A stretch of DNA of 64,000 nucleotides from Sulfitobacter sp. HGT1 (lineage in GTDB: Bacteria > Pseudomonadota > Alphaproteobacteria > Rhodobacterales > Rhodobacteraceae): assembly GCF_013282155.1 (NCBI RefSeq), contig NZ_BLWI01000010.1:1-64000 (forward strand), in the 5' to 3' direction. This document shows positions 61,490 to 64,000 of the stretch, one piece after another. Position numbers and translations under genes: made by a program. Numbering within the stretch: position 1 is the stretch's first letter; the number at the start of each line of letters is the position of its first letter. The notes under the pieces are model-generated. The model saw only the letters and a list, made by a program, of their open reading frames with translations, was not told the DNA's origin and did no database searches.

Positions 61490-61541
61490 GGGATAAAATC
61501 CCGGGGGGCGGCCAAAGGCCAGGGGGCTGGCCCCCAGCCAA
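61490..61541. repeat. Intergenic GC-rich repeat, copy C
   Basis: Between the rluE and DUF2177 stops lies AATCCCGGGGGG (about 61497-61508), then GGCCAAAGGCC, then GGGGGCTGGCCCCC at 61522-61535, the same 14-mer as at 28178-28191. The leading CTTCTCTGGCTC part seen in copies A and B is absent. Confidence 0.6.
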
Positions 61542-61550
61542 CCTGTCACC

Positions 61551-61952
61551 TTATGAAAACAACCGCGTGGCCCAAACCCCAACGGTTGCCGATACGCCCG
61601 TCAAAACCACACCCCATGAAAAATCCGTGGCGACCATCTGCGGGGTCCAATCCTTGAGCGTGGCAAGGTTGGTAAACTCGTAGGTGCCATAGCCCAACGC
61701 CCCGATCAGGGCCGCGTTCAGGAATACCCAGATCAAGGATTTATCCTGAACCACCGCGGGCCAGGAGACGAAATACAGTAAAACGGCGATGTAGAAGGCA
61801 TAGAAAACCAAGGCCGGCGCAAGGCGGAAACTCTCCAGCAACAGCGGCCCGATATCACGCGAGAACACCGGCTTGATCAAATAGCTCAGCCCCAGAAAAT
61901 CCAGACCCAGAAAAATCGCGAATGTCAGCACATATAGAATGATCAACGTCAT
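61551..61952 (-). CDS. DUF2177 family membrane protein
   Basis: A 133-residue protein with four membrane helices and the family pattern FLGLDFLGLSYLIKPVFSRD near residue 15 and ALGYGTYEFTNLATLKDW near residue 88. Function unknown. The start at 61952 has GGGGA eight bases upstream; a second ATG at 61967 would add five residues. It lies between rluE (convergent) and hflX (same strand, 108 bases from its stop). Confidence 0.85.
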   Translation of the reverse strand: MTLIILYVLTFAIFLGLDFLGLSYLIKPVFSRDIGPLLLESFRLAPALVFYAFYIAVLLYFVSWPAVVQDKSLIWVFLNAALIGALGYGTYEFTNLATLKDWTPQMVATDFSWGVVLTGVSATVGVWATRLFS

Positions 61953-62060
61953 AAGATTTCCCCGCACAAGTTACTGTACACCATATGCGTCGCGCAGCGG
62001 AAAATTCGAATTTTCCGGCAAAATTTTTCGAAAAAATTTTCCGCCTAGGCTACCGGCAGA

Positions 62061-63359
62061 TCAAAGACGTTGAAACTGGTCTTCTTGCTGTGCTGACCAA
62101 CGCACGGTCAGATGAAAGCCGTCCTCGGTCTGCTCTTCGTGCAAAACCACCTCTTGCGCAAACAGCCATGCGCGTTTTTTCCCGTCAGCAAAGCTCAGCA
62201 CCAGATCGGCCTCGCGCACGGCACCTTGCAGTGCTTTTGCGATTGTGGCCTGAAGTTCGTCCAGACCCTCACCGGTCAGGGATGAGATCGCCAACACGTT
62301 CTCGTCCCGTGCCGCGCGGGCGCGTACAGCGTCGGCGCGGTCAGGGCTCAGCAGGTCGATCTTGTTCCAGATCTCAAAGCTGCGGGTGTCTTTGGGCACG
62401 CCAAGGGATGTAAGAATATCGCGGACATTCTGGGCCTGCTCTTCGGTCTCGGCATGGGAAATATCGCGCACGTGACAGATGATATCGGCGGCCAGAACCT
62501 CTTCGAGGGTCGCGCGGAACGCGGCAACCAGTTCGGTCGGCAAATCCGAGATGAACCCGACCGTGTCGCTGAGGATGATCTCGGGGCCGTCGGGCAGCAC
62601 CAGGCTGCGCATGGTCGGGTCCAAGGTGGCGAAAAGCATGTCTTTCGCCATCACATCCGCACCGGTCAACCGGTTGAAAAGCGTGGATTTTCCGGCGTTG
62701 GTATAGCCCACCAGCGCCACAATCGGAAACGGTACCTTGGCGCGTGCCGCACGGTGCAAGGCGCGGGTTTTGACCACCTTGTCCAACTGGCGGCGCAGGC
62801 GCACCAGTTGTTCGTCGATGGCGCGTCTGTCCGATTCAATCTGGGTTTCGCCGGGACCCCCGACAAACCCCAATCCGCCGCGCTGGCGTTCAAGGTGGGT
62901 CCAGGCCCGCACAAGCCGCGTACGCTGATAGTTCAGCGCGGCCATTTCGACCTGCAACACACCCTCGCGGGTGGCGGCGCGGTCGCTGAAAATTTCAAGG
63001 ATCAGACCGGTGCGGTCCAACAGCTTCACGCCCCAGGCTTTCTCGAGGTTGCGTTGCTGTACAGGCGTCACATGCCCGTCCACCAACACCAGCTCGACCT
63101 CGGCGGCCTCCATGCGCTGTTTCAGCTCTTCGATCTTGCCGGACCCGAACAGCATCCCCGCGTTCACGGTGCGCAAGATGACAACCTCCTGGCCGACGAC
63201 CTCAAGCTGGGGAAGCGCTTCGGCCAAGGCAACGGCTTCGGCCAGGGCCGGTTCCGCGATTCGGCGGTTGTTGTCGGTCTTGATGTCAGGGTGCAACACC
63301 CAGGCCCGTGTCATTTTCGGGCCTGCGGTGTCGTCGATCTGAAAAGGAGGGCGCGTCAA
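62061..63359 (-). CDS. hflX: GTPase HflX
   Basis: A 432-residue ribosome-associated GTPase that splits stalled ribosomes under stress. The N-terminal HflX domain (residues about 20-195) contains [19 protein letters not shown]. The G domain has [14 protein letters not shown] (G1), [11 protein letters not shown] (G3) and NKIDL (G4). The frame opens at TTG 63359, which overlaps the hfq stop (TTGA). An ATG at 63314 ([16 protein letters not shown]) is an alternative with no better ribosome site, so the first 15 residues are uncertain. Confidence 0.93.
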   Translation of the reverse strand: MTRPPFQIDDTAGPKMTRAWVLHPDIKTDNNRRIAEPALAEAVALAEALPQLEVVGQEVVILRTVNAGMLFGSGKIEELKQRMEAAEVELVLVDGHVTPVQQRNLEKAWGVKLLDRTGLILEIFSDRAATREGVLQVEMAALNYQRTRLVRAWTHLERQRGGLGFVGGPGETQIESDRRAIDEQLVRLRRQLDKVVKTRALHRAARAKVPFPIVALVGYTNAGKSTLFNRLTGADVMAKDMLFATLDPTMRSLVLPDGPEIILSDTVGFISDLPTELVAAFRATLEEVLAADIICHVRDISHAETEEQAQNVRDILTSLGVPKDTRSFEIWNKIDLLSPDRADAVRARAARDENVLAISSLTGEGLDELQATIAKALQGAVREADLVLSFADGKKRAWLFAQEVVLHEEQTEDGFHLTVRWSAQQEDQFQRL

Positions 63360-63595
63360 TTCGCGTCTTCACCTTCATAAAGCGAGATTGGCTGGCTTGG
63401 CATAATGGTCGAGATCGCGTGCTTGTAGACAAGCTGCGACTGACCATCCCGGCGCAAAAGCACACAAAAGTTGTCAAACCAGGTAATCACGCCTTGCAGC
63501 TTTACCCCGTTGATCAAAAAGATCGTCACTGGAACTTTGGTTTTGCGCACATGGTTCAGGAATGCATCCTGAAGGTTTTGTCTGTCAGACGCCAT
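63356..63595 (-). CDS. hfq: RNA chaperone Hfq
   Basis: A 79-residue Sm-like protein that promotes sRNA-mRNA pairing. Sm1 ([20 protein letters not shown]) and Sm2 ([14 protein letters not shown]) are complete, and the N-terminal [14 protein letters not shown] is typical. The C-terminal tail is very short (SLYEGEDAN), as in other alphaproteobacteria. The start is at 63595 by homology; the longer frame runs into the leader. It overlaps hflX, the usual hfq-hflX pair. The 141 bases between trkH's stop and the hfq start should hold its promoter. Confidence 0.96.
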   Translation of the reverse strand: MASDRQNLQDAFLNHVRKTKVPVTIFLINGVKLQGVITWFDNFCVLLRRDGQSQLVYKHAISTIMPSQPISLYEGEDAN

Positions 63596-63736
63596 AATGG
63601 TCTCGCCTTTTTTTCTTGCTGTTGTTCTTGCTGATGTCCGCGGACCGGACCCCGATTTCGACCGAGTATGTAGGTGCCCGTCAGGAGTTTCCACCCCAAA
63701 TGTCACGCAGCCCTGTCAGGCGGGCTACAATTCGTG

Positions 63737-64000
63737 TCACGCACGCCACAGATCAGGGGTCAGCAAGGCGATAATAGCCAAAGTTTCGAGCCGCCCCAGC
63801 ACCATCGCCCCGATCAGGATCATCTTTGCGGGGTCGCCCAGCTCGATCAGCGCAATCGGCGCATCGGCGGCAAATTCGATCAGCGGTCCTGTTGTGGCAA
63901 GGCTTGCCACCGACATCACCAGCGCATCCTCAAACGGTGCACCGACAAAGGTCAGCAGCAGGGTCACACCGGCCAGCGACAGGGCAAAGAGCATGAAAAA
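63737..64000 (-). CDS. trkH: TrkH-type potassium uptake protein, C-terminal part (partial)
   Basis: The last 87 residues of a membrane protein that continues past the right edge. LTFVGAPFEDALVMSVASLATTG is the fourth selectivity-filter region of Trk/Ktr potassium channels, and VLGRLETLAIIALLTPDLWR is the conserved C-terminal helix. trkH upstream of hfq-hflX is usual in this family. Confidence 0.85.
   Translation of the reverse strand, partial: FFMLFALSLAGVTLLLTFVGAPFEDALVMSVASLATTGPLIEFAADAPIALIELGDPAKMILIGAMVLGRLETLAIIALLTPDLWRA

Noticed and set aside
1..64000. tRNA, rRNA, riboswitch, CRISPR array, prophage or attachment sites
   Set aside because: No cloverleaf, direct-repeat array or phage gene was recognised by eye; a covariance-model scan would be needed to exclude small RNAs.

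Overview
The window looks like a chromosomal stretch of an alphaproteobacterium of the family Rhodobacteraceae (Roseobacter group). The reasons are the syntenic run lptF-lptG-lptD-surA-pdxA-rsmA, the trkH-hfq-hflX and prfA-prmC neighbourhoods, the TIGR02281 aspartic protease, the DUF4167 protein, two TRAP uptake systems of different classes, and GC-rich codon use. I did not assign a genus. No tRNA, rRNA or CRISPR array was recognised.

Layout. 1-19.1 kb is accessory and catabolic. It holds a TAXI-type TRAP operon with an AtuA/AtuA-like pair and a divergent LysR regulator; a DUF1007-NicO metal-efflux pair; a MATE exporter with a divergent HxlR regulator and two matching palindromes between them; a LuxR-type HTH protein; an MFS transporter; a PAS/double-CxxC protein; a secreted rhodanese; and a tightly overlapping dctPQM-IlvD/Edd-SnoaL operon, probably for a sugar acid. 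19.1-22.5 kb is a lower-GC insertion zone: an IS3-family element (19361-20986), two short gene remnants flanking it, and an intact IS630 element (21319-22498) with 17/19 matching inverted repeats and a TA duplication. 22.5-64 kb is mostly core genome: stress and membrane proteins, ndk, an ABC-F ATPase, marC, holC-pepA, the LPS-transport/SurA/PdxA/RsmA operon, prmC-prfA, a ureohydrolase cluster, mazG, a nucleoside hydrolase/GNAT pair, selO, mfd, hemB, a penicillin-acylase-family hydrolase, a pseudouridine synthase, hflX-hfq and the end of trkH.

The most unusual signal is inside the IS3 transposase gene. Three related 37-41 bp GC-rich double-hairpin sequences interrupt orfB at 20136-20173 (inverted), 20273-20309 and 20516-20556. 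Each shifts the reading frame. Removing exactly these 116 bases on paper restores one uninterrupted 327-codon DDE transposase frame with no other lesion. Two of the three insertions sit next to the first and second catalytic aspartates, and all three junctions fit a GC^G target. This looks like a family of very small mobile palindromic elements, comparable in size and behaviour to Rickettsia palindromic elements or mitochondrial double-hairpin and byp elements. I do not know a name for it and could not search for one.

Start codons were moved where a Shine-Dalgarno sequence, gene overlap or family N-terminus indicated it. Family assignments come from reading motifs, not from a search.
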